The notes under the pieces are model-generated. The model was not told where the DNA came from, did not search any database, and was given only the letters and a program-made list of their open reading frames with translations. From Planctomycetota bacterium (GTDB lineage: Bacteria > Planctomycetota > UBA1135 > GCA-002686595): a stretch of DNA of 64,000 bases. The position numbers and the translations under genes were made by a program. Of this stretch, positions 36,057-45,799 are shown piece after piece (within the stretch, counting starts at the first letter, position 1; every line of letters begins with the position of its first letter). The stretch is from assembly GCA_014237855.1 (NCBI GenBank), contig JABACD010000022.1, forward strand, positions 1 through 64,000, written 5' to 3'.

Positions 36057-36895
36057 GCCGTGACCCTTCTCGGTCCGAGCAGGCGGGCCAGGACCAGAAC
36101 GGCCACAGCGGCGCCCACGAGGATCAGTGAGACTGCTACGGCTGCACGAAGATCCCCGATCGACAGCTCCAGGAAAATCGTCGAAGGTAAGACCTCGGTC
36201 TTGCCCCTGGTGGCTCCGGCGAAGACGAGCACCGGCCCGAACTCTCCCAGCGCGCGCGCCCAGGCGAGCAGCCCAGCGGCCAGCGCTCCACGGCCAGCCT
36301 CGGGCAGCGCAACCCACCAGAAGGCTCGCGCTCGAGAACAACCCAGGGTCAGCGCCACGGCCTCGCGGCGCGGATCGATGGCCTCGAAGGTGACTCGCAT
36401 GGTTCGTACGGCAAAGGCGCAGGCGACAGCGAACTGTGCAAGGATCACACCGGGCACCTCGAAGGTGAAGGGGACGACCTTCTCGACTGCTCGGCCAGCG
36501 GGGGTCTGGAAGAGGATCAGCAGGGAGATACCGATCACCATCGGGGGGAGCAGGATGGGAATGTCCAGGACGCTGTCCACGAGCGTCTTGCCGCGAAACT
36601 CCTGTCGCGATAGCAGGTAGCCGATGGGAACGGCGAAGGCCACCGAGAGGATGGCAGTGATGGTCGAGGAGAGCAGGGAGAGCTCAAGCGCATCACGAAT
36701 CTCTGATCGTTGGAGAGCTTCCAGGATGGCCGCAGGAGATGTGTAGGTCGCATCAGCGACCAACATGGCCAGCACCAGTCCGACGTAGAGCAGGACGACC
36801 GCCCAGAGGCTGGCTCCGAAGAGTCGATCGGCGCCGCCAAGGTGCCCGAGGTGGATGGTGGCTCCACGCCTCGCACGCGGACGAGCGGTACTCAC
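36053..36895 (-). CDS. Oxyanion ABC importer permease (ModB/WtpB-like)
   Basis: 280 residues with about six membrane segments, the first at residues 28-48. The EAA loop EAVALTLGCSRARAFWWVALPEA followed by ALGEFGPVLVFAG is typical of molybdate/tungstate and sulfate permeases. Overlaps the binding-protein gene upstream and the ATPase gene downstream by ATGA. Confidence 0.9.
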   Translation of the reverse strand: MSTARPRARRGATIHLGHLGGADRLFGASLWAVVLLYVGLVLAMLVADATYTSPAAILEALQRSEIRDALELSLLSSTITAILSVAFAVPIGYLLSRQEFRGKTLVDSVLDIPILLPPMVIGISLLILFQTPAGRAVEKVVPFTFEVPGVILAQFAVACAFAVRTMRVTFEAIDPRREAVALTLGCSRARAFWWVALPEAGRGALAAGLLAWARALGEFGPVLVFAGATRGKTEVLPSTIFLELSIGDLRAAVAVSLILVGAAVAVLVLARLLGPRRVTA

Positions 36896-38439
36896 GGCTT
36901 TTGCCCCCCGAGCCAGATGAAGCCGAGCTCCTCGAATCGAGCCCGACTCTCGTCCTTGCCGAGGGCAGCGAAGAGTCGCGCGAGCAACTGACGATGACTT
37001 GAGTCACGTTGAATGGCGAAGGGTTGAATGGCCAGAGCACCAGGCTGGGAGAGCGGGATACTCTGTAGATGTTCCGCAGCCAGGGCGGCATTCGAGGCGT
37101 AGACGATCGTCGCATCCAGCGAGCCAGCGCGAAGCTGGTTGACCAGGAGGTCGCCCGTGGAGGACTCGACCTTGAGGTTGCCGCTGGCCTGGAGTGGTTG
37201 GTGGACGCCCTCGCTCACCAGCAGCTTCCTGGTGAGGGCCCCCAGGGCTGACTTCTCCGGGTGGCCCAGCCCGATGCGCAGACCGGGGCGAGCGAGATCG
37301 GCCAGCGCCTCGAGTCGCTCGGGGTTTCCCCGCTGGACCAGGATGACCATGGGGTTGGAAGCCAGCTCGATCCCGACCTCGAACTCCGGCTGCACGGCTT
37401 CCAGGAAGCTGCCATCGCAGGAGAAGTAGGCATCCGGCAGGGTACCGGCGTGCATCTGTGCCACGAGAATGCCACAGCCGTTGTAGACCCTCTCGAACTC
37501 GACGCCCTCGCGCAGTTCGAATTCCTGGAGGGTCTCCTCGACGGCCGGGCGCAGCATTGCGCCGCTCATCAGGACCAGCCGCGGTCTCTCGACGAAGGGA
37601 TCTCCCTCCGATGCAGTGAAGCCATGTTCTCGAAAGACCGGGGCGGCACGATCTGAGGAGGCCAGGAAGCGTGCAAAGCCGAGTGCTCGAGGAGCTTGCT
37701 GGCTGGTGGCCAGAACACCGACTGTGATCCGCTGAGGTAGTTCTTGAAGTACATTCAGTCGCAGAGCTTCGAGCTCTTCGTAGCCGGCCAGACTGGTGTC
37801 CCACACGATGGCTGCGTCGAGGGCTCCCAGGGCCAGGTCAGCTGCCAGCTCATTGACGGTGGGCTTCTCGACTTTCAGGTTCTTGCGTACCTCACTCCAT
37901 GAGCCCGACTGCTCGAGCACCTCGCGTGCAACGCGACCGATGGCCGAGGCTTCGGGGTGACCGAGCCCGACCCTGAGGTCGGGTCGGGCCAGATCCTTGA
38001 GGGTCTCGAGTCTCAGTGGATTGCCACGAGCGACTCCGATCACGGGCTTCATGCTGGCGAGCTCGAGGCTCTCCAGCACATCACCCGATTCCTGCGCGAG
38101 TTCGACAAAGCTCACGTCGCCAGCGAGATAGAGGTCGCCACCAGCCCCGGCACGGATGGAGGCGAGCAGGGTTCCCGAACCGCCGAAGTTCAGCTCGACC
38201 TGGGTCCCTGTGAGCTCCTCGTAGTCCTGAGCCAGCTCGAGCACCGGAGCACGCATGCCAGCCGCACAGTGCACGCGCAAGGAGCCGCCACGCCCCTGTG
38301 ATGGGCTGCTCCTCCCTGAGGACCACAGCAGCGTGCCACATACCAGGAGAAGACCCGCACAGCCCAGGACGAACAAGAGGGGCGTGTGGAGGCTACCGGA
38401 GCGCAGGTTCATGGCGAGGAGGATAGAGCCACATGGCAT
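36892..38439 (-). CDS. Tandem-duplicated oxyanion-binding protein (ModA-ModA)
   Basis: 515 residues, about twice a normal ModA, with an N-terminal hydrophobic anchor around residues 20-42. Two homologous halves are visible. Half one has LRVHCAAGMRAPVLELAQDYE, NFGGSGTLLASIRAG, DLYLAGD and ARPDLRVGLGHPEASAIG. Half two has LVLMSGAMLRPAVEETLQEFE, VYNGCGILVAQMHAG, DAYFSCD and ARPGLRIGLGHPEKSALG. Such proteins capture molybdate or tungstate in the periplasm and deliver it to the permease. The fusion could offer two sites with different affinity. The ATG at 38439 has AGGTG upstream; the ATG at 38412 is the alternative. First gene of the operon. Confidence 0.87.
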   Translation of the reverse strand: MPCGSILLAMNLRSGSLHTPLLFVLGCAGLLLVCGTLLWSSGRSSPSQGRGGSLRVHCAAGMRAPVLELAQDYEELTGTQVELNFGGSGTLLASIRAGAGGDLYLAGDVSFVELAQESGDVLESLELASMKPVIGVARGNPLRLETLKDLARPDLRVGLGHPEASAIGRVAREVLEQSGSWSEVRKNLKVEKPTVNELAADLALGALDAAIVWDTSLAGYEELEALRLNVLQELPQRITVGVLATSQQAPRALGFARFLASSDRAAPVFREHGFTASEGDPFVERPRLVLMSGAMLRPAVEETLQEFELREGVEFERVYNGCGILVAQMHAGTLPDAYFSCDGSFLEAVQPEFEVGIELASNPMVILVQRGNPERLEALADLARPGLRIGLGHPEKSALGALTRKLLVSEGVHQPLQASGNLKVESSTGDLLVNQLRAGSLDATIVYASNAALAAEHLQSIPLSQPGALAIQPFAIQRDSSHRQLLARLFAALGKDESRARFEELGFIWLGGQKP

Positions 38440-38472
38440 GGATTCGGCACCTGCGAGGTTAGAATCTAGCTC

Positions 38473-41400
38473 ATGAAATGCATTGCTGGTCGCTCCCTCT
38501 CGCTCCCTCTCGTCCTCTGTCTGGTCGTGACAGCCCTTGGGACGGGTGCATTCGCCCAGAAGGAGCAGTCACTGGAGTGGTCCAGCCAGCGGGGTGACCT
38601 GGGACGGCGCGGTCACAGTGGTGAGGAGCTCGACGCCACGCAGCTGGAGCAATCCTGGATCTGGACGGGCAAGCAGCCTCCCAGTCCGGCCTGGCCGGGA
38701 CCTGCGCGCTGGGATGCCTTTGCCCGTCTCGCTGGTCTGAAGTCGATGCGGAACTACGACCCCGTGTTCCACGTCAGCTCCGAGGGTGGGCGGGTCTATT
38801 TTGGTTCCTCCAGCGACGACGCGGTGCACTGCCTCGATGCCGCGACGGGAGAAGAGCGCTGGCTCTTTCGTAGCGGAGGGCCCGTGCGCGTGGCACCCAC
38901 TGTGGTCGGTGAGCTGCTGTACTTCGGCTCCGATGACGGGGCGGCCTACTGCCTGAAGAAGGAGAGCGGCGAGCTGGTCTGGAAGTTCGAGGCCGTCAGT
39001 GGAGCCAGGAGAATCCTGAGCCATGGGCGACTGATCTCCGGCTGGCCGGTTCGTACTGGAGTTCACGTGATGGACGGAGTGGCCTACTTCGGTGCCTCCC
39101 TTCTTCCCTGGCGCTCCTCCTACCTGTGCGCAGTGGATGCGCTCGAGGGAGTCGTGCAGAGCTCCGAGCCCGCTGGATCTCACTACGTGCGAGATCTTGG
39201 CACGGGATGGACCCTGGAGGGCGCGATGCTGCTCTCCGAACAGAGCTTGATCCTTCCGCAGGGCCGTATCGCTCCGCTGGTCTTCGAGCGCCAGAGCGGA
39301 GAGCCGCAGGGGATGCTCGAGGGAGGTGGTGGAAGCTTCTGCTTGCTGACGGGGGACGATCAGGTCTTGCACGGGCCTGGGAACAAGGATGGCTGGATCA
39401 CCGCATCCATGGCGGACTCCCGCGAGAAGCTGGCCTCATTCTCTCGAGGCAATGCCATCGTCGTGGGTGGGAAGACGGCCTACATGTTGAGCGATCGAAG
39501 CCTGTCGGCGCTGGACCTGCGCACGCAGACCCTGCTCTGGCACCGGCCTGTGGACACTCCCTTCGAGGTGATCCTGGCGGGGAGCACGTTGTTCTGTGGG
39601 GGAGACGGCAAGGTCGAGGCTCGCTCTGCCCTGACCGGTGAGCTCAGCTGGCGTGGTCTCGTGGAGGGTCGGGCCTGGGGGCTGGCGGTGGCCGGGGGGC
39701 GTCTGTTCGTGTCGACGGATCGAGGCAGTGTCCACGGCTTCGAGGCTGGCATGAGCTCGAGCGAGCGACCGCTGGAGGTCGTCGAGATCGACGAGCCGAT
39801 GGAGCTCGGCCCACCGCCGCCGGTGATGGCGCCCACCCTTCCCGGGGCGTTGCTCGATCGCTGGGTCTTTCAGTCCGATCAATTGCGAGAGACGACCCTT
39901 GCTGTGGATGATCCCCGCACCGCTCCTGCCTTCGTGAATGCTGGCAGCGGCCGGGACCTGCGTCCGCGTGGCCGCGCCAGATTGGCCCAGGCTGGTGGCC
40001 TGCACGCCCTCGTGCTGGACGGCCTTGGCGGGGACCTCGAGGTGGCTAGCGACTTCGCAGAGGTCGCGCACCCGGTGGAAGCGATCAGCGTCGAGGCCTG
40101 GGCTCGAGTCGATCAGGCTCAGACCTGGGGCGGGCTGATCTCGATGGCGCAGGACAACGGCAGCTACGAGCGCGGCTGGATGCTTGGCTTTCGAGACCGC
40201 CGCTTCGGGTTCGCCCTGGCGACCGAGGACGGAACTGGGAGGCTGACCTGGCTGCTCACGCCAGATGAGTTCCAGCCCGGCTCCTGGCATCAGGTCGTGG
40301 GAACCTACGACGGCGAGGTCATGCGTCTGTTCGTCGATGGGTTCGAGGCGGCGAGTACCGACGTCGAGAGCGGGGCAATCGCCTACCCTGCGGAGGCTTA
40401 CTACCACATAGGGGCCTACCGCGATGCTGACGAGTACTTTCGGATCAAGGGTCTGCTGGCGGAGCTCTCCGTGCACGAGGACGTGCTCTCTCCAGAGCAG
40501 GTCCTCTCCAGCTGGAAGGCGCGAGCCGAGCTCTTGCCGCGGCTGATCGAGCCCTCGGAGACGGAGACCTCGGAGCCAGAGCTCGTCGAGGAGCTTCAGT
40601 TCTCCAGGGCGCCCAGCCTTCGCTTCGTCAGCCCGGGAAGGGCCCTGGTCACCTGGGAGACGGATGAGGAGCAGCCCTGCCGACTCGAGGTCACGCCGCA
40701 GGGTCTGGAGACCTACGAGGTCGAGGTCGAGAGCGCTGGTCGTTCTCATTCGGCATGGCTCGCCAATCTCCGCGATCGAACCGTCCACGACTGCGTGGTC
40801 TCCACCGATGGTGGAGCCCGGCGGAGTCGGACCTTCGAGTGCGATACACACTTCGACTTCTTCGCTCAGCGCGAGGCTGGTGACTGGCAGAGCCTGCCCG
40901 ACGACCCGCTGACCGACGTGCTGCTCGAGGGCTGGCTCGAGCAGAGTCCAGTGGAGCGAGGCCTGGTCGTCGTGTTGGGCTGTGGCGGTACAGAGGCAGA
41001 GCTGCGCCGGCTGGCGGCCTGTGCTCGACAGATGGAAGGCCTGATCGTTCTCACCAGCGATGAGGAGATCGGCGAGTATCGCGAGCAACTTGCGCGGCTG
41101 GGGCCCTACGGTGCCCGGATCTCGGTGGTGGAAGTACCGCCGGTGGGCCAGCTGGCTCTACCGCCGAACTTCGCCAATCTGATGATCGTCAACCCCGATG
41201 CTCGTGAGGAGGCTGCGGACCTGATGGCTCGCGGAGCTCTCGACCTCGTCCGTCCTGACGGGGGCACGATCTTCTCGAGCCAGGCTCAAGTGCCGGCAGC
41301 GCTCGAGGGCTTTGCGGGCTGGCAAGCGCTGGAGGCTCCCCGGGATCCCTGGTTCATGGCAACCCGAGAGGCCTTGCCGGGAGCGGGGGCCTGGACCCAC

Positions 41401-42738
41401 ATGTACGGACGGCCAGACAACTCGGCCTTCGGTGGAGAGCAGCTGGCCGGAGCGAGTGATACTTCCGCGCTCGAGCTCAGCTGGATCGGTCGCCCGGGGC
41501 CGCGCTATCAGACGGACCGCCAGAATCGCAAGCCGGCACCGCTCTCGACTGCCGGCAGGTTGTTCCTCCAGGGGTTGAATCGGGTGCTCGCGGTGGATGG
41601 TCACAACGGCACCCTGCTCTGGGATGTGGGGCTTCCCGGTCTCCAGCGCTTCAACATTCCCAGGTCCTCTAGCAACTGGTGTGCGGATCGCGACACGCTC
41701 TACCTCGCCATGGGAGGTCGATTGCATCGCCTGGAGGCGGACACCGGTGAGGAGCGTGACACGATCGATGTGCACCTACCGAGACTGCTCGAGGAGCGCC
41801 TCCCTCCCGGAGCTTGGGAGTGGGGCTACGTTGCGCAGGATGGTGATCTCTTCTTCGGGTCCGCGGTGCGTGCCGGTGGGCAGTTCACAGACTGGTGGGG
41901 TGGAGAGAACTGGTTCGACGCGAAGAGTGGCGAGAAGGCCAAGAAGGTCTGCAGCGAGGCCCTCTTCGCCCTCACGAAGGACGATGGCCCGAACGGGCGT
42001 CCTGACTTGCTGTGGAGTCGCTCGGTAGGTCGGATCGTGGAGCCCACCATCGCCATCAGCGAGGGGCGCGTGGTGTTCACCGAGTGCCGCAACCCCGCGG
42101 CGATGGCGCTCGATTCCGCCAGGGTCGGTTCAGAGCTCTGGAAGGATCTCTGGCTTGTAGCCCTCGATGCTCGCACGGGCGATCTCCTGTGGGAGCGCGA
42201 GGCCAGGCCCCTGCCGGGAAACGTGGCCATCTACCTGGCACTGGGCGAGGGCACGGTGGTGCTGATGACCTCGGGCCACCACCCCGACCCCACTTCGGGT
42301 GCTCTCGTCGGCGAGTATGCCGTGTACGCCTTCGACCTGGCTGACGGCAAGAGTCGCTGGCGGAAGAAGTTCGCCTGGGAAGCAGATCACCACGGTAAGC
42401 ACCTCTCGCGGCCGGCGATCGTGGGCGGCAATCTGATCGTGCGTCCGATGGTCTTCGAGCTGGCCGACGGTGCCGAAGTCAGCCGGGTTTTTCCCGTCGG
42501 TCACCAGTGCGGAAGCTACGCATGCTCCAGCAACGCCATCTTCCTGCGGGCGGGGGACATGACGGTTTGGGATCGGGCCAGCGGGGAGGCAACTCGCTGG
42601 GCAAGACTGCGTCCGGACTGCTGGATCAGCACCATCCCTGCGGCGGGGATGCTGCTCAGTCCCGAGGGAGGTGGCGGCTGCTCGTGCGGCAGCTGGATTC
42701 AGGCCTCGATGGGCTTCGCGCCCAAGGTGGTTCGATAG
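38473..42738 (+). CDS. Giant PQQ-LamG-PQQ surface protein
   Basis: 1421 residues with signal peptide (to about residue 28). An N-terminal PQQ-like propeller (about 90-430; blades such as RVYFGSSSDDAVHCLDAATGEERW and LYFGSDDGAAYCLKKESGELVW) is followed by a LamG/concanavalin-like domain (about 530-690; SVEAWARVDQAQTWGGLISM, WHQVVGTYDGEVMRLFVDG, YYHIGAY). Next is a fibronectin-like linker (about 710-790), an alpha/beta segment (about 815-960), and a second PQQ propeller (about 1030-1420; LFLQGLNRVLAVDGHNGTLLWDVG, LVALDARTGDLLWERE). The ending is GGGCSCGSWIQASMGF. A likely extracellular carbohydrate-binding or scaffold protein. First gene of a plus-strand operon, 33 nt from the divergent transporter operon. 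Confidence 0.85.
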   Translation: MKCIAGRSLSLPLVLCLVVTALGTGAFAQKEQSLEWSSQRGDLGRRGHSGEELDATQLEQSWIWTGKQPPSPAWPGPARWDAFARLAGLKSMRNYDPVFHVSSEGGRVYFGSSSDDAVHCLDAATGEERWLFRSGGPVRVAPTVVGELLYFGSDDGAAYCLKKESGELVWKFEAVSGARRILSHGRLISGWPVRTGVHVMDGVAYFGASLLPWRSSYLCAVDALEGVVQSSEPAGSHYVRDLGTGWTLEGAMLLSEQSLILPQGRIAPLVFERQSGEPQGMLEGGGGSFCLLTGDDQVLHGPGNKDGWITASMADSREKLASFSRGNAIVVGGKTAYMLSDRSLSALDLRTQTLLWHRPVDTPFEVILAGSTLFCGGDGKVEARSALTGELSWRGLVEGRAWGLAVAGGRLFVSTDRGSVHGFEAGMSSSERPLEVVEIDEPMELGPPPPVMAPTLPGALLDRWVFQSDQLRETTLAVDDPRTAPAFVNAGSGRDLRPRGRARLAQAGGLHALVLDGLGGDLEVASDFAEVAHPVEAISVEAWARVDQAQTWGGLISMAQDNGSYERGWMLGFRDRRFGFALATEDGTGRLTWLLTPDEFQPGSWHQVVGTYDGEVMRLFVDGFEAASTDVESGAIAYPAEAYYHIGAYRDADEYFRIKGLLAELSVHEDVLSPEQVLSSWKARAELLPRLIEPSETETSEPELVEELQFSRAPSLRFVSPGRALVTWETDEEQPCRLEVTPQGLETYEVEVESAGRSHSAWLANLRDRTVHDCVVSTDGGARRSRTFECDTHFDFFAQREAGDWQSLPDDPLTDVLLEGWLEQSPVERGLVVVLGCGGTEAELRRLAACARQMEGLIVLTSDEEIGEYREQLARLGPYGARISVVEVPPVGQLALPPNFANLMIVNPDAREEAADLMARGALDLVRPDGGTIFSSQAQVPAALEGFAGWQALEAPRDPWFMATREALPGAGAWTHMYGRPDNSAFGGEQLAGASDTSALELSWIGRPGPRYQTDRQNRKPAPLSTAGRLFLQGLNRVLAVDGHNGTLLWDVGLPGLQRFNIPRSSSNWCADRDTLYLAMGGRLHRLEADTGEERDTIDVHLPRLLEERLPPGAWEWGYVAQDGDLFFGSAVRAGGQFTDWWGGENWFDAKSGEKAKKVCSEALFALTKDDGPNGRPDLLWSRSVGRIVEPTIAISEGRVVFTECRNPAAMALDSARVGSELWKDLWLVALDARTGDLLWEREARPLPGNVAIYLALGEGTVVLMTSGHHPDPTSGALVGEYAVYAFDLADGKSRWRKKFAWEADHHGKHLSRPAIVGGNLIVRPMVFELADGAEVSRVFPVGHQCGSYACSSNAIFLRAGDMTVWDRASGEATRWARLRPDCWISTIPAAGMLLSPEGGGGCSCGSWIQASMGFAPKVVR

Positions 42739-42742
42739 GCAG

Positions 42743-43978
42743 ATGTGGTTCGGCGAGAAGCATCTGTTCTCGGTGCTGCTGCTGGCTCTCGGAGGGGCCA
42801 GTGCCGGCTTATGCCGCTACACCGTTCGGGACATCGGCTTCGTCGATCTGCAAGGGGCGGACTATGGCCTGAGGCTGCACGCATCGCTGGAGCTGGTGCA
42901 GTCGAGGTCGGAGGTTCTCTCGGGGCTCGATCTCGAGAGGGACAGCAACCTGCGCTTCGAGCATGTGATCGATGAGGGTCCACCGCGCTGGGGTCTGACA
43001 CGCGAAGGAGGCGAGGAGCTGCTGCTCGGTGGCCTCGATACGGAGGCCGAGGATCTGGGATTGTCGGACGTCGTGGGTCGTGTGCTCTCCGGGCGACACC
43101 TGACCGAGCTCTCAAGGGGAGCGCTCGATAGCTTTGCCTTCGCCCTGGTGATCGAGGGCACGTCGGCAGAGGAGAATCGTGCCGTGCATGCCCTGGTCGA
43201 GGAGGCGGCAGAGCGCTTCGAACTCGTGGTCGATCAACTCCCGCGGCCGATTCCCTGGCCACTGCGAATCGTGAAGGTTGAGGCCAGCGAACGGCCCGGG
43301 GAGCAGGTGCTTCTCTGGGCACTCGCCCTCGACGACCTGGCGGACGATGAGGTGGCAATGGCGCTGGTGTACGGACGTGGCAAGCTCGCCGGGCCGGTGC
43401 TGCGGGGAGAGAACATCGAGCTACGAGAGCTGCTCGAGCAGCTGGTTCTGATCGGCGAGTCCTGCGAGTGCGATACCTCCAGAGCCTGGACCGAGGAGCC
43501 ACGCCTTCCGCTACGCTGGGATGACCAGCAGCGTGCCTCAGCCGTTGCTGAGCTTGGCTTCGATCCCGACAGTCCGATGGTGATGGGGGAGGTTCTCCGG
43601 ATTCTCTCGAGGGGGCCCAGGAGTGAGGCGGAGCGCCCTCTTGACCGCATCGAGTCCCTGCTCTTTGGCTACCACGAGACCGATCTCGTGGCGGATGCCC
43701 TGGTGCCTGCGCGTGGTGGAGTGCCCAACGCTGATGGCACGCCTCGTGATCACGAGCGGGGCAGTCCCCGCGTCGTGGGTGCCGGCGAGGGAGACTGGGG
43801 GTTTGCTGATGAGATCTCCACGGTCCAGGAGGCTGAGAGGAGTGAGCCACAGGAGTTTCAGAAGAGTGTAGAGAGGAGAGTCTCCTTCCTGGTGATCGCC
43901 GGAGCAGCCCTCGGCGGGCTCCTGCTGCTGCTGCTCGCGGTGTTGGGTGCCTTGCTCTTGAGGGGGCGCAGAGGATGA
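42743..43978 (+). CDS. Unknown membrane-anchored protein of the exporter operon
   Basis: 411 residues from the ATG at 42743, four bases after the upstream stop; the frame is open earlier but inside the preceding gene. N-terminal signal/anchor FSVLLLALGGASAGLC, then RYTVRDIGFVDLQGADYGL, a long acidic extracytoplasmic region, and a C-terminal membrane helix (VSFLVIAGAALGGLLLLLLA) ending in basic LLRGRRG. I do not recognise the family. Both ends anchored plus tight coupling (ATGA) to the permease gene suggest a periplasmic subunit or accessory of that ABC system. Confidence 0.75.
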   Translation: MWFGEKHLFSVLLLALGGASAGLCRYTVRDIGFVDLQGADYGLRLHASLELVQSRSEVLSGLDLERDSNLRFEHVIDEGPPRWGLTREGGEELLLGGLDTEAEDLGLSDVVGRVLSGRHLTELSRGALDSFAFALVIEGTSAEENRAVHALVEEAAERFELVVDQLPRPIPWPLRIVKVEASERPGEQVLLWALALDDLADDEVAMALVYGRGKLAGPVLRGENIELRELLEQLVLIGESCECDTSRAWTEEPRLPLRWDDQQRASAVAELGFDPDSPMVMGEVLRILSRGPRSEAERPLDRIESLLFGYHETDLVADALVPARGGVPNADGTPRDHERGSPRVVGAGEGDWGFADEISTVQEAERSEPQEFQKSVERRVSFLVIAGAALGGLLLLLLAVLGALLLRGRRG

Positions 43979-45135
43979 CCCTGGTCTCGACGCTCCTGGC
44001 AGAGCTGCGACATCGATGGATGTCGGCCTTGCTCACCATCGCCTCGGTGGGACTGGCGGTGGCAGCCGTGGATGTGTTCGTGCTCCTGGGGCGCGCAGCA
44101 GAGATGCAGACGCGGATCGTACAGCGTGACATCGGCTTGAACGTGCTGGTGCTGCCGGTCGAGACTGATCTCTCGAACTACTACGCGCGGGGTCACTCCG
44201 AATACACCCTGCCGGCCGAATACGTGGAGCGTCTCGAGGATCAGGAGGTCGCCAACAGGCTGGTGCCCATGCTACGCAGGCGAGTCGCGGTGCAGGCTAC
44301 CGGCCAAGCGAGTGGTCTCGAGGTGCTGCTCACAGGTATTGGAGAGGAGGTCTTCAAGGGAGGCCAGAACAAGAAGGCCGTGTTTGGCATGCGGCTGGAG
44401 GAGGGCGAGGTGGTCGTGGGCGGAGAGGTCGCGGCTCTCATGGGGCTCGAGCGTGGTGACAGCCTGCGCATTCTCGGAGAGGATCTGCGGGTCAAGCGCG
44501 CCTTGACCCGGGCGGGTAGTGAGGAGGACGTCACGGTCTACGGCAACCTGATGACCGTTCAACGGTTGCTGGGCCTCGAGGGGCGCATCAACGAGATCCA
44601 GGCACTGGAGTGCCACTGCGATGCCACGGTCAGCGATCCTCTGGCGCTCTTGAGAGCTCAACTCGAGGGGCTCTTGCCGGGGACCCGGGTCTTGCGCCGT
44701 GCCGCCCTGGCAGATGCACGTCGGGTCCAGCGTCTTGCAGCCGAACAGCTCCTGTCGGCAGCGACGCCGGTTGCACTCCTGCTTGCCGGCCTGCTGGTGG
44801 CACTCCTGGCCTGGTTGAACGCCCGCGAGCGTCGGGCGGAGCTAGGGCTACTGCGGACACTTGGGAGCTCGGCGGTTGGGATGGCACTCTTCGTCGTGGG
44901 GCGCACCGCTATCCTGGGATTGATCGGCGCCGCCCTGGGAACCTGGGTGGGAGTCGCCGCAAGCGCACAGCTGATAGCTCGTATCTACAGCGTCGGTGCT
45001 GCGACAACCGGTGACACCGCAATCCTGTGGAGTCTTGGTCTGCTCCTGGCGCCGCTCTGTGCTTCCCTCGCAGCACTGGTTCCCGTGGCCTGGGCACTGC
45101 GTGCGGATCCCGCGGAGGTGCTGAGCATTGACTGA
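43975..45135 (+). CDS. FtsX/MacB-like ABC transporter permease
   Basis: 386 residues: one N-terminal membrane helix (MSALLTIASVGLAVAAVDVFVLL), a periplasmic domain of about 220 residues, then three C-terminal helices with the FtsX-type signature (WLNARERRAELGLLRTLGSSAVGMALFVVGRTAILGLIGA). This is the type VII ABC layout that couples ATP use to work in the periplasm (lipoprotein release, efflux or hydrolase activation). Its start overlaps the previous stop by ATGA. Confidence 0.88.
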   Translation: MTLVSTLLAELRHRWMSALLTIASVGLAVAAVDVFVLLGRAAEMQTRIVQRDIGLNVLVLPVETDLSNYYARGHSEYTLPAEYVERLEDQEVANRLVPMLRRRVAVQATGQASGLEVLLTGIGEEVFKGGQNKKAVFGMRLEEGEVVVGGEVAALMGLERGDSLRILGEDLRVKRALTRAGSEEDVTVYGNLMTVQRLLGLEGRINEIQALECHCDATVSDPLALLRAQLEGLLPGTRVLRRAALADARRVQRLAAEQLLSAATPVALLLAGLLVALLAWLNARERRAELGLLRTLGSSAVGMALFVVGRTAILGLIGAALGTWVGVAASAQLIARIYSVGAATTGDTAILWSLGLLLAPLCASLAALVPVAWALRADPAEVLSID

Positions 45136-45799
45136 TCCCCTGTTCCAGGTAGAGGGGCTGTGCCAGAGCTTTGACGCTCCCGGTGGTCTGGGAGCGCTAC
45201 GTGTTCTCGATGGGCTGGAGCTCTCCCTCGAGCACGGCGAGTTCGTGCTCCTGCGTGGTCCCAGCGGCAGCGGTAAGAGCACGCTCCTGCAGCTCCTCGG
45301 GGGTCTGCGCAGGCCGACCGAGGGAAGTCTACGATTCGAGGGTGAGGAGTTGTTCGAGCTCACCGAAGCCCGTCGCCGCAGGTTGCGCGCCGGACCAATC
45401 GGCTTCGTGTTTCAGGAGATGCACCTGTTGCCCTACCTGAGTGCTCGTGCCAATGTGGCGCTCGCTCTGGGGCGTACGCCCCGCCGCGAGGCGCTCCAGC
45501 GAGCTGATGAGGTGCTGGGGAGCCTGGGCCTGAATGAGCGCCGGATGCATCGACCCGGTCAGCTGAGTGCGGGGGAACGACAGCGGGTGGCTGTGGCTCG
45601 AGCACTGGTCCGTGAGCCCCGCGTGATCCTTGCCGACGAGCCCACCGGTAGCCTCGATCCTGAGAACGCAGCCCAGGTGCTGGGGCTCCTGGGGGACTAT
45701 CACTCGGCCGGTGGCACGGTCCTGATGGTGACTCACGCCAGCGAGCTGGCCATGCAGTCACACACCCGGGAACTTCATCTGTGCAACGGACGGGTGTAG
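45128..45799 (+). CDS. LolD/MacB-like ABC transporter ATPase
   Basis: 223 residues. Walker A GPSGSGKST, Q-loop FVFQEMHLLPYLSARANV, signature LSAGERQRVAVARAL, Walker B VILADEPTGSLD and switch MVTHAS are complete, in the LolD/MacB/FtsE spacing. Assigned start is TTG at 45128, overlapping the permease gene by 8 nt. Serves the preceding permease. Confidence 0.92.
   Translation: MTDPLFQVEGLCQSFDAPGGLGALRVLDGLELSLEHGEFVLLRGPSGSGKSTLLQLLGGLRRPTEGSLRFEGEELFELTEARRRRLRAGPIGFVFQEMHLLPYLSARANVALALGRTPRREALQRADEVLGSLGLNERRMHRPGQLSAGERQRVAVARALVREPRVILADEPTGSLDPENAAQVLGLLGDYHSAGGTVLMVTHASELAMQSHTRELHLCNGRV

Noticed and set aside
35406..36341. Longer transporter ATPase starting at 36341
   Set aside because: The extra 95 residues are the reverse-frame shadow of the permease gene; ATG 36056 gives the normal N-terminus and an ATGA overlap.
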